NCBI GenBank assembly: GCA_002794785.1
Contig: NBBA01000002.1
Coordinates: 1,054,001-1,118,000 of the forward strand
Reading direction: 5' to 3'
Source: Coniferiporia sulphurascens
Lineage: Eukaryota > Basidiomycota > Agaricomycetes > Hymenochaetales > Hymenochaetaceae
Length of the DNA stretch: 64,000 nucleotides
Part shown: piece after piece, positions 35,392-47,224 of the stretch
Layout of the letters: each line of letters opens with the position of its first letter
Position numbering within the stretch: position 1 is the stretch's first letter
Notes under the pieces: model-generated
Database searches by the model: none
Told to the model about the DNA's origin: nothing
What the model saw: only the letters and a program-made list of their open reading frames with translations
Made by a program: the position numbers and the translations under genes

Positions 35392-36297
35392 CGTTGGAGA
35401 GAACAATGTGTGCAGCCTTCTTTTTCGTCAAGTTCGTGGCGTACGGCAAGGGGACTGGAGGAAACCGATCGTTATGGCCAGAACGCCAGTATCGTAAAGG
35501 GGTGAAGGAAAGAAGGGTGAAGGAAAGTGAAGAAAAAGGAGTGTATCAACGGGAAGCAAGAAGGGAACCAGTCCAGGATCAAACGATGGGCGTATGGGCT
35601 AAATAAAACCAGCTTCTCTATCATCCCGAAAGGCTTTTACTCACTCATTTCCATCTGCAGTGATGCAGGGCCGGCTGTACCTTCCGACATTTCTGATTTC
35701 ATGAGATCAGAAGCAAGCTTAGCTCGGAGGGAGCCTTGGTTGCCAGCACGATGCAACATCGCTTCAAGTCCGAATAGTTAGCGAAAATTTTGATTGATGA
35801 TCGCGGGTACAGCGGGTCTGGACTTTCGGCGGAAGTAAATCAAGACAAGTGTTGTTCTCAAGCAATACATAGGCCCATGATGTCGAAAAAGCCTGTCAAG
35901 AAGAGTTCATGCTTGCAAGAGATTCAAACCCAACAAGTAAGCCTAAATGCCTGCCACCTTCAGTTCCAATGCTCTGCTGGCAACGGGCTGTTAGCTAGGG
36001 CTAAAAGTTTTCTAGACCGAGGCAGCCCTCGGATGAGAGTTTGGCTGGCTTACTTAAGGGTAACAGTCACAAAAATGTCACGTCGCTTCCACCGTCGCGT
36101 GACTTGAGGCGCGTCCTCAGTTGAACACGCGACGACGCGGCGACGGCGACGACTCGGAAGGTCGTTTACAACAACGTCCGTGCATAACGTGCATAACGAC
36201 AAGCGGTGCTCATCGTATAACTCAGGACGGGAGATCGCCCCCGAGGATTTCGGCTCTGTTAACGTCGCGCTTGGCGGAACGAACACCCCTTCAAATC
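35392..36297. other. Intergenic, divergent promoters
   Basis: No gene seen. It lies between the divergent starts of the membrane-protein locus (35391) and the ADIP-like gene (36298). Confidence 0.5.
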
Positions 36298-39079
36298 ATG
36301 GCCTGCACGCCGCACAAGCTCGTTCACTGGTCGGGCGAGAATGAGGTCAATGAATTCGTCTATGGCTCGCCGTACTCGGATGCATCCTCCTCCGACTCTG
36401 TCAACGCGTCATCGACTCTGCAATACATCAACTCGCAGCTCGTCGCTCATGGCTTTGCCCGCGGCGCGGGTGTTTCCTTTGAGGGTCTCTCAAAGGAGGA
36501 CGCTGACAAGTTGTCGAAGTGCATGCTCGGGATGTTGAGTCAGAGAATGGTGCGTAACTTTGGAATACTGTGCTGTCATAGAATCCAACTTTTTGCAAAG
36601 GAGGACATGGCTCGCGCGGAGGACCTCTCAACGAAACTTCGAACGTTATCTTACGAGCATGAACGACTGTCTTCCATGCACAGGACAACAGTTGAACAAC
36701 TTGCCTCATCTGAACGTGAAACGAGTGGTATGAAGTCACGCCTCGCGTAAGGTCATTAATCTTGCTCGACTTGCGAACTCTAAATTGTGTCCCAGCGCGT
36801 CAACTAAGTCGCTGCAAGGTGCTGATGCGGCACACAAGTTAACGTCCGCTGAGCTCCAACGTACACGCTCATCGCTGCAATCTGTCCGCCAAACGCACGC
36901 TGCCGAACTCAAGCGCCGCGAGAAAGAGACCGAGAAGATGATCGAACGATGGCAAAAGATTTCGGACGCACAGACAAAGCTCGGCGCTACCGCCGCTGGG
37001 CTTAGGTTCAAGTTCATGCATGCAAATCCAGTCGTCAGCAGTCGTGATGGCGATATTATTGGGAAGACTCCTGGTTTACTTGAGGATGCCTTGGACGAAG
37101 CGAACATGGCTCGGAAGGAGCTAGTCGAAGAGAACACGAGCTTGAAAAATGTTGTCCTCTCTGCAGCGAATGAGCTCGCTCGACTTTCACACGCGGCACG
37201 GCAAAGAATCGAAGCTTCAGAAGATGATGAAGTGCATCGCTACACATTCTCTGATATATTTACCATATCCGCGCCGGAAAGTGCCAGCGAGAAGTTCAAT
37301 GCATTGTTGTCGACGTTCCGTGAGTCGCTGATGCGTCTTGGCGGTAACTATGAACCCGAGTCTACGACGCCCCCTGGTCCTTCCCCAGCTCAACCCAACA
37401 CTCGTCTGGCACAGAAGATAAATTCTGATGGTCAGGGAGATGATAGCAAGCGTATTCAAATGCTTCAGAATACGATTGTCGACCTTCGCAGGCAGCTCGG
37501 TAAGTCCCGTGTCTCCTTATTAAAAGTTGGAGGCTGTTGCTTACGAACCAAGCAGAGCAAATCCAAACTCAAAATCAGTCAAATAATTATGCCGATGAAG
37601 CCCAGGCGATTATTCGGCGGTTCGTAAACGATACTGACGACAAGGCGCATATACACGAAAGACAAATTTTAGAGAAGATTCGTAAGGAACTAGACCACGC
37701 CCGAAAGAAAGTAGACGAGGCCGCATTAACGTTAAGGGACGAAAAGGATATGCTGGAGGTGAGCATCTGTCCGTTCAGTTGTATTGTTTATGCTAATATC
37801 AGTATAGGAGGAACGACAAGCCTTTTTGAGGGAGCAACGCTTGTGGAGATCTCAGATGTGTATCCCACAGGATGAGGAGGGACCGAAACCGATCACTGGT
37901 CTCGGAGCGTACTTCGACGCGCCCGCAGAGCCACTCGAAATCCCGCTGTCTCCACCTCGGCCTTCGCGTAAAGGTAAAAAATTGAAGTCGCCTAAAAAAC
38001 CAGCGGCCTCCCCGCGAAAGCCGCTTGCAAAATCTACAGCTGTTCCCCGCTCGCCTGCGAAACCAGTCTTCGCCGTCGGAAAGATGTCTAAGAAGGCTGC
38101 CCGCGGCGGAGGAGGCACGCCCAGAAAGTTGAATGGCGCGATCCTCGGTGCGTCCACTTTAAGACCGAAGGTGATCCCACCAATGGAGACCGAGGTGATC
38201 ACTTCTGCACCGATGTTATCCACGACAGCGTCATCGCAGTCGCTCATTGTCCCAAACTCCTTTGTACTTCCTCCGCCATCCCCATTAACCTCTATCCCAC
38301 CTCAGCCGGACCTCCTCTCCTCGCTGAAGCCTATAGCTGCGCCATCGTTTGATGAAGCATTGGCAATGACCGAGGAGGCCCTTTCCGCAAATGCACAAGA
38401 TCAAGAAGAGTCGGAACAAGGTCCGGGTACACCACCGCCTATTCGGAAGCCATTCCCTGTCGCGAAGCCCTTCGCACAGCACATGATCCATGCTTATTCG
38501 CCTGCCCGGCCGAGTCCTCTGAGTCGCATTTTGTTGCTGGCGAACTCCCCTGCTCAAAGTATCATGGCCTCAGAGGGTGAGAATGATCCCTCACCACCTC
38601 AGTTAGAAACGGAGGGAGGTGCGGGGGATGAAATGGGCGGTTCCTCTGGTACCAATGGTTCTTCCAGCTCGGGTGAGGGTATTGGGCGCATGCGGGCGAT
38701 GACGCTGGAAGAGGAACTCGGTATTGAAGAGCTCACGAGCGCCTCTGACGAAAGTCCTCTACGGGAAAAGAACATCCGCCAGGCAGGCAAGAGCAGGTAT
38801 GGAAAATCGAACGGCGCGCGTTCGGAAAACAATGTGAGGGAAAAGGGGAAGGTAAAGATGGGAAGTACGAAAACTGTCGGTTCCAAGCCCGCGAAGCCGG
38901 AGACGGACAAGGAGAATGGATCGAGTAAGCCTGCGAAACCGCCTCCTCAGCCTCCCGCCCTGATAGTCAAGCCAGCTGTTCCATCACTCAAGCTTCTGGG
39001 ACCCAGCGGCAAAGGAGGCGCGCGACGTGTTCCGATTGGGAGTGCCGACGCCGCGCCTATTGGACCTGGTTGGAAATGA
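36298..39079 (+). CDS. ADIP/SSX2IP-like coiled-coil protein
   Basis: Exons 36298-36549, 36601-36746, 36796-37499, 37553-37758 and 37808-39079 join to 859 residues. The N-terminus, with TLQYINSQLVAHGFARGAGV at about residues 40-60, followed by a long coiled coil (residues about 85-435: EDMARAEDLSTKL, ELKRREKETEKMIERWQKI, ILEKIRKELDHARKKVDEAA), fits the Afadin- and alpha-actinin-binding (ADIP) family. Members include SSX2IP and fission-yeast Msd1, which act at centrosomes or spindle poles in microtubule anchoring; that role here is family inference. Residues 437-859 (exon 5) are a basic, Pro/Ser/Lys-rich disordered tail. Intron 1 is 51 nt, a multiple of three without a stop, so retention would only insert 17 residues. 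No break was found. Confidence 0.82.
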
Positions 39080-39346
39080 TGTCGAACCAACTTGCCTTTC
39101 CTTTCTTTTTCTGTTCTATACCGCCATTCAAGTCTGTACTTACAATCAATTTTTCCCACCTTTCTTGCGCACTCGCCAAGGGTTTTACTATGCTGCTTTC
39201 CTGTGCTATAACGCTATAATGTTTGTATTTTAATTAGTATACAGATATCGGCCGACCGGAATATGCTAAAGAGAGCGAAGGACTGCGAAATCCGTAAACA
39301 ATTAATCATAAACGTACTCTTTCCTAATTCCCAAACGGCACCCATC

Positions 39347-41329
39347 ATGCGACCATATTCCAGCACAGAAGCAGTCGAAGCGCTTTGGACCTCGTACCAT
39401 TCTCTTCGCAAGGTGAAACAGGTAAGTTTCGTCCCTTCGGAATGCAGCGGTATTCTCTTCGCAGTGTCCGTCGCTACTCCTTTGCAGACTCTCCTAGTCA
39501 TCGGCTCGATTCATTTTTGTTTACGGGGGTGCCTATACTTAGCCCTCGGGTTGAGGTGATCCCGACTCGGAAGTTCCGAACTCCCATTGCAATGACCTAC
39601 CGACACAACTTTATACATCAAGGGGAGATAGTGTCTTTGTTGTTCATACTCCGTAAAGATAGTTCACTGACGACGGCTTCGATACTATTGCTTCCGACCC
39701 AGTCCTAAATGCTATTTAAAGTATGGTCAGTACGAATCCGAGTCGAAGGAACTAACCTCCACGGTCTGTGAGCTTCACTATCCACCTCACGACATGTATG
39801 CACGTTCTCCCCTGCATGGACTTAATGAGATCACGCCTGTATCCGACTTTTCTGTCCAAGAACTGAACCCAATTTTGCAAGAACTGGAGTCCTTTGTGCA
39901 TGCAAATACCCTCTTTAAGGTGAGTCCAATATTTTGCATGGATGTCTAAGAGTTTCTTCTCATCTTGGTGCAAGCGAACTGCATGTTAGTGCATATCAAA
40001 ATGTCTAAAAGCTAAAACAGTAGTGACTGACACCATGAAGTCGCGGCCTTGACGTGTCTGGTAAAGTACCCTGTCAGTTAATTCTACAGTATCATAATTT
40101 CCGCGCAGGTCTACGATTACGTCCTAACCTTGGAGGATGAGGTGTGATGATCTACCCCTTTCTTTCGAGATATTCGAGCGCCGAGTTAGCTTAATCCGTT
40201 TCTAGATTCGGCTTGTTTGGTCGTCTAGACTTTCGCTTCTAAATTTGATTTACTGTCCGAGTCGCCTGACTACTTTCATATCTGCGTTCTTGCAGATATA
40301 TAGTGAGTGGTAAATAAGTATCAGCTTGACGATTGACTCATTACCCTCCGTCAGTGCTTTTTATGGCCACTAGTAACGAAGTGAGGCAACTACTCCCCTG
40401 CTTTTGTTATGCGCTCAACACCATGAAATGACCCGTACTAGTTGAGCAAGGGGTACTCTTTGCAGTGACTTGTCAGTGGCCACCATATGTCGGACATACA
40501 TGACAATGTAACTAACAAGCGATGTTAACTAATTTCAAGTAACGGAAGCTATAATTCTTCTGATTGGCGAGCGTAAGTGACTGAAATTCATTTCTCAATG
40601 AACGAATGGCAATAATAGTGTTCAGTCGCTCTATTTATAAGGGTGTACGCCATATGGAGCCGCAATAGGGCCATACTCATCCTCCTCGCACTGGTTTACT
40701 TGGTATGAATGATGTCTTGTAATTCCGAAAAACGAGTACAGCTGATTATCTTAAAGTCTGGATCACTGCAGCGATATTAGTTTATCTTGTTTCGGCGACA
40801 ACGGAAAATGCCGAAGCTGGTGCGTTTGATTCATCTTGCTAGCCAAGCTCGCATATTAATTTGGCCGCCAGGGACTTTGCACGGAGTGTATGGAAATGGT
40901 TGTGCCATTTCTTTTGATACCGAAAGAATATGGTTTTGGTTTTGTATCATTTTCTTTGATGAAACCCGTGCGTGTAACTTAAGCCTCATCCTCCTTAGTC
41001 CACCACACTGTAGACTGATTGTCCCCGTATATGCATGAAGTGATGCTAGCGCTTACTATACTGAAAGCATTTTACTCGAGTAAGCATCTTATTCTTGGAC
41101 ATTTACCGGCGGTATTGCTAACTTCCGAACTTGCTGAAGAATATACGTCATTTTCGGGGACATTACGAATGATGATTAAAGATGGTAAGCTTTTTCCTCT
41201 CATCTGATCTAGGCTAATCTCTATATCTAAGGCATCCTTTACTATGTCTGCGTCCTCCGTGAGCAGCTCTGCACTATAAACTTTTCTTATTGCATTAAGG
41301 GTCTTGTATACAGTACTTTCAGCCTGTAA
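39347..41329 (+). CDS. DUF6533-type membrane protein locus, possibly decayed
   Basis: Supported exons: 40109-40141 (VYDYVLTLEDE) and 40206-40302 (IRLVWSSRLSLLNLIYCPSR onward), which together form a DUF6533 signature; about 40355-40385 (LFMATSNE); about 40643-40702 (VYAIWSRNRAILILLALVYL); 40843-40965 (WPPGTLHGVYGNGCAIS); about 41000-41090 (MLALTILKAF); to 41184 (LRMMIKDG); and 41232-41329 (ILYYVCVL... stop TAA). A plausible first exon is 39347-39421 (MRPYSSTEAVEALWTSYHSL). The exon around 40385-40440 meets a TGA (NTMK then stop), and phases around 40560-40645 do not agree. I favour a damaged gene, but an unusual intron set cannot be excluded. It mirrors the other DUF6533 locus on the far side of the ADIP-like gene. 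Confidence 0.5.
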
Positions 41330-42062
41330 TCTTATTGGCACATTCCTTTTGAAAGTGAGTTACCTGCTGATATATTTCCTTTTGGAGACCATGCGGTTAC
41401 TTACCATAACGTGCGTTTTCGAAACATCCAATACCAAAGTATTGGAATCGTGTGTTTTGATTCTCTAACATCGTATTTTCAGAATACAAGTAATGCTACA
41501 TAGTCTTCTGTACACTCGCTTTATGCTACGACTGCGCGGTGCATTTAAGAAAGGAGCAGAGGGAATAAATCTGTGATCGACGAGTTTATAATCTGGTTGC
41601 GAGCTTTTCCCTTTCCCAAAATACCGGAAACCCTGATGATGTTATTGCATAGGTAGTTTGTCTAAGCGACAATCTGGTAACTAACGATATATTTCCAGGT
41701 GTTTCAAGCTACTCGCCCTACTCCTTTACCATTACTCATATTGGCATAAATTATTAGCGTATAGTAGAGTTTGAGCTCGATGGAAAGGAAGGATAAAATG
41801 AATGAGACGTTGAAACGAAGTTGTGGTTGATCCGCGCTTCCGGTTCGCTGAATCTATCGCCAATATGTAATGATATCGCATCACACTACTAACAAATATC
41901 CTGGAGAAAATTTGTATTATAACGTCAAGTATCCTTTCAGGTACGTACACAACGAAATATTTATTTAAATACCCATTTCCTTCCTCATATACACAGGGAG
42001 GGACACTACATTAGCACTGCTGGATAGAAAGAGAAAACTGAGATAACCAAGCTTAAGGGAGA
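41330..42062. other. No gene seen
   Basis: Convergent 3' flanks of the DUF6533 locus and the minus-strand F-box gene; AT-rich. Confidence 0.5.
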
Positions 42063-43830
42063 CTAATCATAATATTCGACGAAAAATTCAGTAGAGTACG
42101 GCAGGACAACACCAGAACTCGGATCTCTCGATGATGTAGAAACGATCACAATACCGGTGTAGAAATCCACGGCAAAATGCTGAACCGCCTTAGAGTTGAG
42201 ATGTGTTAATGGTGTAAAAAGTACGGCGTCCCGAAGGAGGGACACTGCCTTCGCTACGCGTTCGGTTCTCGGCGACGACTCCGCCCATGTGAAAGCGACC
42301 ATACGCCCGTGCCGGGTCGGTGAAGCTTCCCACACTATACGGCTGGAAAGGAACTCCACGGGTATCGTGGCTGGGCTCTCTGCCAAACTGAACTGACCGG
42401 ACAACTCCCCGCTAAAAGGATCCATGCTTTCCGAGAATTGCAGATGAAAAAAGCTCGGGAACTGCGGTCCGGTGGACATGCCAGTTGAATCGCGTTTTTC
42501 GCGAAAGAGACCCACATCTACTAGCGACAGACAAGTGATGGTGGGATCTTTAGAACGAGAAATTTCAAGGTCCAACCAGGTCGCGTGGTGAGTTCTCAAA
42601 TCCATTTGGACTGGCACCTCGATTTTGTGATCGGAAAAAGAGAAATGGGTGCCGTGTCCAGCCTTGACCTTGTGACTGACCCATGTTACCGAGTCGCTGG
42701 CCTTTTGCCAAGACTTTTCAAAATATGATAGAGGAACAGCGTGGACAGTGGGATTCCCTGTCGTGCGCCCGGACAAATAGAGAAGGTAGTTATTCGCAAC
42801 GCGGATGGGCAGCTTGTGGTCCTCATCCAAGTCCTATAAAAGTAGTGTCATTAGCGTATATCCTGAGCCACAAAAACCCGAGCTTACACAGAGTTTAAAG
42901 GTCAGAATTAGAATCAACCCTTTTTCAAAGTCGATAAGAATCCCCCCTCTCATCATGGTCCGGCTTACTTGATCCTCCCCATTGAACGTAGCTAGAAGGA
43001 TGTCTTTTCTTGGGGCGAGGTTACGAAGTATCATAAAATTAACTTCGGCTGCTCTTTCCAATTCGGACCAATCTAGCGCGATGCTATGTGGTAGACCGTT
43101 CTTGCATAGATTGAGATCAATATCGATATATTCAAGTATCAATTCTCTACTTTAATCAGAAAAAGCAGATGAATACATGATACATTGGACACCCACCTCG
43201 GCCGACCCGGTCTTGAGGTACTTGTCGAGGCGATGAATATCCTGACGGATGTGCCATCGGAGTTCATATCGTAGACAAAGTGGAGAAATTCGGCTTGATG
43301 GAGCTCGTGAGTAATAACGTATTGATTTCTGACGACGTCAAAGCAACATAGAGTTTGTGCCAGAAAGTAGACCATATATCTCCCGCCAGGAAGAAGTTCG
43401 AGCTCGCTACGCCTGAGCATTGGTTGTGATAACTCCAAGGAACGGCAGCGCACGGGTGTTGGATGCTCTGATGTCCAATTCTTGTATCCACGAATTGCCT
43501 TCACGGCGAGTTCTCGAAAATCGGACTCCTCATAAGTCTGATGCGGGGCAATGCCTGGACTGGCCTCGCGAGGTAGCCTAAGTACAGCAGCAAACCAGAC
43601 TTCTCGGTTTGCGACTAGTGATCTTAGGTATTTACATGTCTATTCGAGACGGAGGAAGTCGTCAAGAGTTTAATGTATCGATATCAACAGGATATGCTCG
43701 ATCCGGGACTCACTCGTTCAATGCGCAAGAGATCGATGATATCACAATGATATAGAATCCTCAGCAGTGCATCGTCGACTAATCGTGACAGAAGGCCCAA
43801 CTGGCGATAGGGTTGAGACGGCGTGCTCAT
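42063..43830 (-). CDS. F-box protein, intact member of the second subfamily
   Basis: Exons 43714-43830, 43197-43639, 42888-43146 and 42063-42833 (phases agree) give 529 residues. The start MSTPSQPYRQLGLLSRLVDD with LLRILYHCDIIDLLRIER is the F-box-like region; exon 2 holds REVWFAAVLRLPREASPGIA and LPGGRYMVYF (residues about 122-131) followed by LCCFDVV; the end is FVEYYD. F-box proteins normally link targets to SCF ubiquitin ligases; the target is unknown. This is the only member of its subfamily in the window with no visible defect, and it is the reference for calling the copies at 14204 and 16779 broken. The ~130 bp upstream resemble the 5' flanks of those copies. It sits just inside the right R2 arm. 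Confidence 0.87.
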
Positions 43831-44447
43831 AGTGAACTGTTTGTAGCCGTGGACGCGTAGGAGTCACTGGCCGTCAGGAGATGCTCCCCTTGAAGATGCG
43901 GTTCAACAATGCGCACGAATCACGATCGTGCTTGCGCCGGTTTAGAAACCATAACGCCACGACTAACACTAGAGTGATGGTTATAGCAATTAGCACACGT
44001 TATATATTGTAATAAATACTCTTAAAGCAGTGCGTGGCAATAATTTAATCCGATACTGAGTAAGCGTTGGCCAGAAAAGGGCATGAGCTTCAAATTATTG
44101 TACAGGTGAATTTAATTAATTACGCCGCACCCTAAAATGGAAGGTGTTTACCATCACCCTAAACATCACCATTGAAGTACTTACAATTCCGCAATTATGC
44201 ACAAACCATGTAGACAAATTATAAGAAATATCAGCACTAATATCAAGTGACTTCACTATTTTTCCAATGGCAAAATGGGTAATGGGAAACACTTTCCATT
44301 TTTGGGTGCGGACGTAACTAATTAAATCTACCTATAATCAACTCGTATTACACTTATCAAATAAATTCACAGTAGTATTTTGGGTAACGTAAAATACCTT
44401 CCATTTTGGGGTCCGACGTAACTAACTAAATCCACTTGTAGTTACGA
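43831..44447. other. 5' flank of F-box gene and AT-rich spacer
   Basis: The first ~130 bp hold words shared with other F-box copies (AGTGACTCCTACGCG on the minus strand). The rest is AT-rich, with a repeated word CCATTTTGGGGT/CCATTTTGGGTG region at 44130-44420. No gene was seen. Confidence 0.45.
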
Positions 44448-47224
44448 TAATATTTTCGTCTGCACCTCAGTCCCATATTTTTACTTCTAGTCAGAGGTGA
44501 GAAGCTTAGACCCATTTTATATCTCTAAATCTGACTAGTATCTAGCATATCTCATCAGGTAGTTTCACATAAAGAGAGTCCCATAATTTAAGTTCTGGGC
44601 TGGGCATATCTCATCAAATATAGACCAATCGGTAATCGAGATAGCCCCAGCTTCCACCAGTAATGATTACTCGCCAATTCAGTCCCAATAAATGCGTAAG
44701 AAAGTCGATAACATATCCTAAGGAGTATAAAGGTCGACGAGGAACTTAAGAGCTCCAGCACCAGCATTGAAACTCCGTGTCTACAGACCGATCCGTAGCA
44801 TGCGATTAACGATTAACGCCAGTCCTTTTCCCTTTAGCCACCACTACTGCCATGACCATCTGAAATATCAACGAACGAAAACCATTTGGATTTCAACGCT
44901 GCGACTCTGCGGTTAAGTGAGAAAAATACGAGCTCCTCGTACAATTGGGCACAGAGTCTTTCTAGACTCATGTTTACTTCCTGAACAGCCACCAAAAAGC
45001 ACTGGCAGTCCGAACTACGATAGCCGCCTTTTCCAGCCCTCATATCAATGATCTCACATTCCCTTTCGCTCTTACGGCGTGTGTTTGCATTTATTTCAGT
45101 CATAAACAGCCCACAACAGGCGCGAAAGCACTTTGATTCTGGTCCAGACCTCTCGAAGCTCCAGCAGCTCCTTGACTGCTACCCCCACCATCGCGCCTCA
45201 GTGCAACTAGTATCTGTCTTCAGCTACTCCCAACTCACCTACCCTCCCTCCTTCACTCTCCTCCTCTCCTCTCTCTTGCTCTCTCCTCGTCCAGGGACGC
45301 TACTTGGGCGTGCGACGGACGTCAGACCAGGCGGGGGAGTACAAGGAAGGTGCCTCTTCTCTGTGCTTCCTCGTCTGTGTCGCGCCGTGGAGGAACTGGG
45401 CTGAGTTACGGAGACGAGTGCCTTTCCTTCATTCTATCTCTTGCGCACCTGCTTCTACTCCCACAGAACCTACATCGCGAGACGCTGGGGCGTGCGACGG
45501 ACGTGACGGCGATGGTCAGGATTCTCAGGGAGACTGGCCACTTCCTTGGGTCTCTGCAGCTTGAGTCTGAGCGCGAGGGAAGGGACTAGACATTCTGGCG
45601 AGTCACGACCACTGCCGCATTTACCCACTCGCTTGATCCTTCCCCTAGATCCTATTAGAACGACGCTGGAGCGAGATGTAGTTCCCGGGCGAGCGACATG
45701 TGCCGGTACTGGTGGGGAAGGCCGGGGAAGGTGCCTCTTTTCTGGTTCCCCTATCGGCTCCGCGCCGCGTTGTTGTGTCGCGCCATGGAAGGGCGGGGCT
45801 TAGGGAGGGGCGATTCTGATGCAGACAAGTCCACATATTCTCATATTCATCTTTTTCTCCGCTTCGCTCCTTTCTCACACGCTACGTTTCGTCTCAGGCT
45901 GTTTTTCGTGCGGGGCAGGTCAGACAGCCGCGAGACGCTAATGGGCGTGCGACGGACGCGACGGCAATGGCAACAATACTCGGAGAGGCTGGCCACCCTC
46001 TTCGAGTCTCTGAAGCTTGAGTCTGAGCGTGAGGGATCGGGCTGAGACAGTTCTAGCGAGTCGTTTCTTTTGATCATGCTAGTACGCTCACTTGATCTTT
46101 TCTTCGCTCAGCACTCGGGTTAGCAGAAAAATTTGGATTTGCGACCACGGGACGTCTACCAGGAGAGCGGCGAGGGTCCGAGTGAACGAGGGAGGATGGG
46201 GAAGGTGCCTCTTCTCCTGACTTCCCCGTTTGCTCGTGGCTTGTCGCGATGTTGGAGATTGGCCCGTGTCTAGGACGGACGAATTTTCATGTACCCCCAG
46301 AGTCCTTTCCCTTTTTTCTCCATTGCTTCATATTTTCGCTCAGACCGATATTGATTAGTCAGGCATTTTCTCGCGAGACGCTTTGGGCGTGCGACGGACG
46401 TGATGACGAGGGTGAGGGGAATGCAGGAGGCTGGCCACCTCCTGGGTTCCTTGCAACCTGAGTCAAAGCGTGATGGAATGGTGTTGCGTTGTCCTGATGA
46501 ATTCTCCTTTTCGCTCTCGTCCATACGCTCTCTCGCTCGTCCTCTTCCTTTTTCAGATTCCTTTTATGGTGGAGTGGACCTACAGTCGGAGGACGCGTTG
46601 AGCGGCGGACGGGACACAAAGGCGATAGCACCGGGAGACCGAGGAGGCTGGCCACCGTCTCGGTCCTTCGGTGCTTGACCCCGAGTGTAAAGAGGGGAGG
46701 CGGACGCACCGGAGACGGCTAACGAGTCGTGGAGGCTGGCCATCACCACGACTTCGACGCTTGGCCCTCTGCGTCTTCAGGACCTCCTTCGGCAACATAC
46801 GTGCGACGTTGAGGCCGAAGTTAGTGAGGGATGGGGGAACGTGTAAGGTGGAACGGGGCGGATGGGAGCCCGAGGGGGGGTATGCCCTCCCGTGAGTTCT
46901 TCATTATTCGACTACTGAGACAGGCGACTGACTTTTTCATTTTTCCTTCTTCCTTCTTCTATTTCTTCATATCTTCGCCATTCGACGTTTTCCGACGGCC
47001 GTGCACGGACCACCTGGAGTTGTGTACACGGTTCGGGTCTGAGGACTCGTGAAGCCGGCCACCTCCTGGGTTCGGTAGTACAACCCGGCCGACGGATGGA
47101 GGTGGGACTAAGGGGACGCGGAGATTGGAAGTGGGGGGAGGGTTCATATTAGTCTGGAGCTGTGCAGACTTTCCTTGTGTCTCGTCTTTTTCTTAATTTT
47201 ACTCTTCGTTGTATATTCGATTTG
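44448..47224 (-). repeat. R2 long inverted repeat, right arm
   Basis: Reverse complement of 28332-30715, about 2.8 kb. The length difference is explained by four internal units marked by GGGCGTGCGACGG (about 45307, 45490, 45944 and 46386) against three in the left arm. Both ends of the match run to similar words: AACGAAGAGTAAAAT at the outer end and ACTGAGGTGC at the inner end. No coding function was recognised. Confidence 0.8.

Noticed and set aside
36121..36297. Extension of the ADIP-like protein upstream of 36298
   Set aside because: The frame is open from 36121 but has no ATG-led context in keeping with the family N-terminus; MACTPHKLVHWSGENEVNEF starts where the conserved part starts.
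44834..46709. Short proteins inside the R2 right arm
   Set aside because: Each open stretch is broken in the left arm at equivalent positions and codes for low-complexity Arg/Ser-rich sequence, so none is supported.
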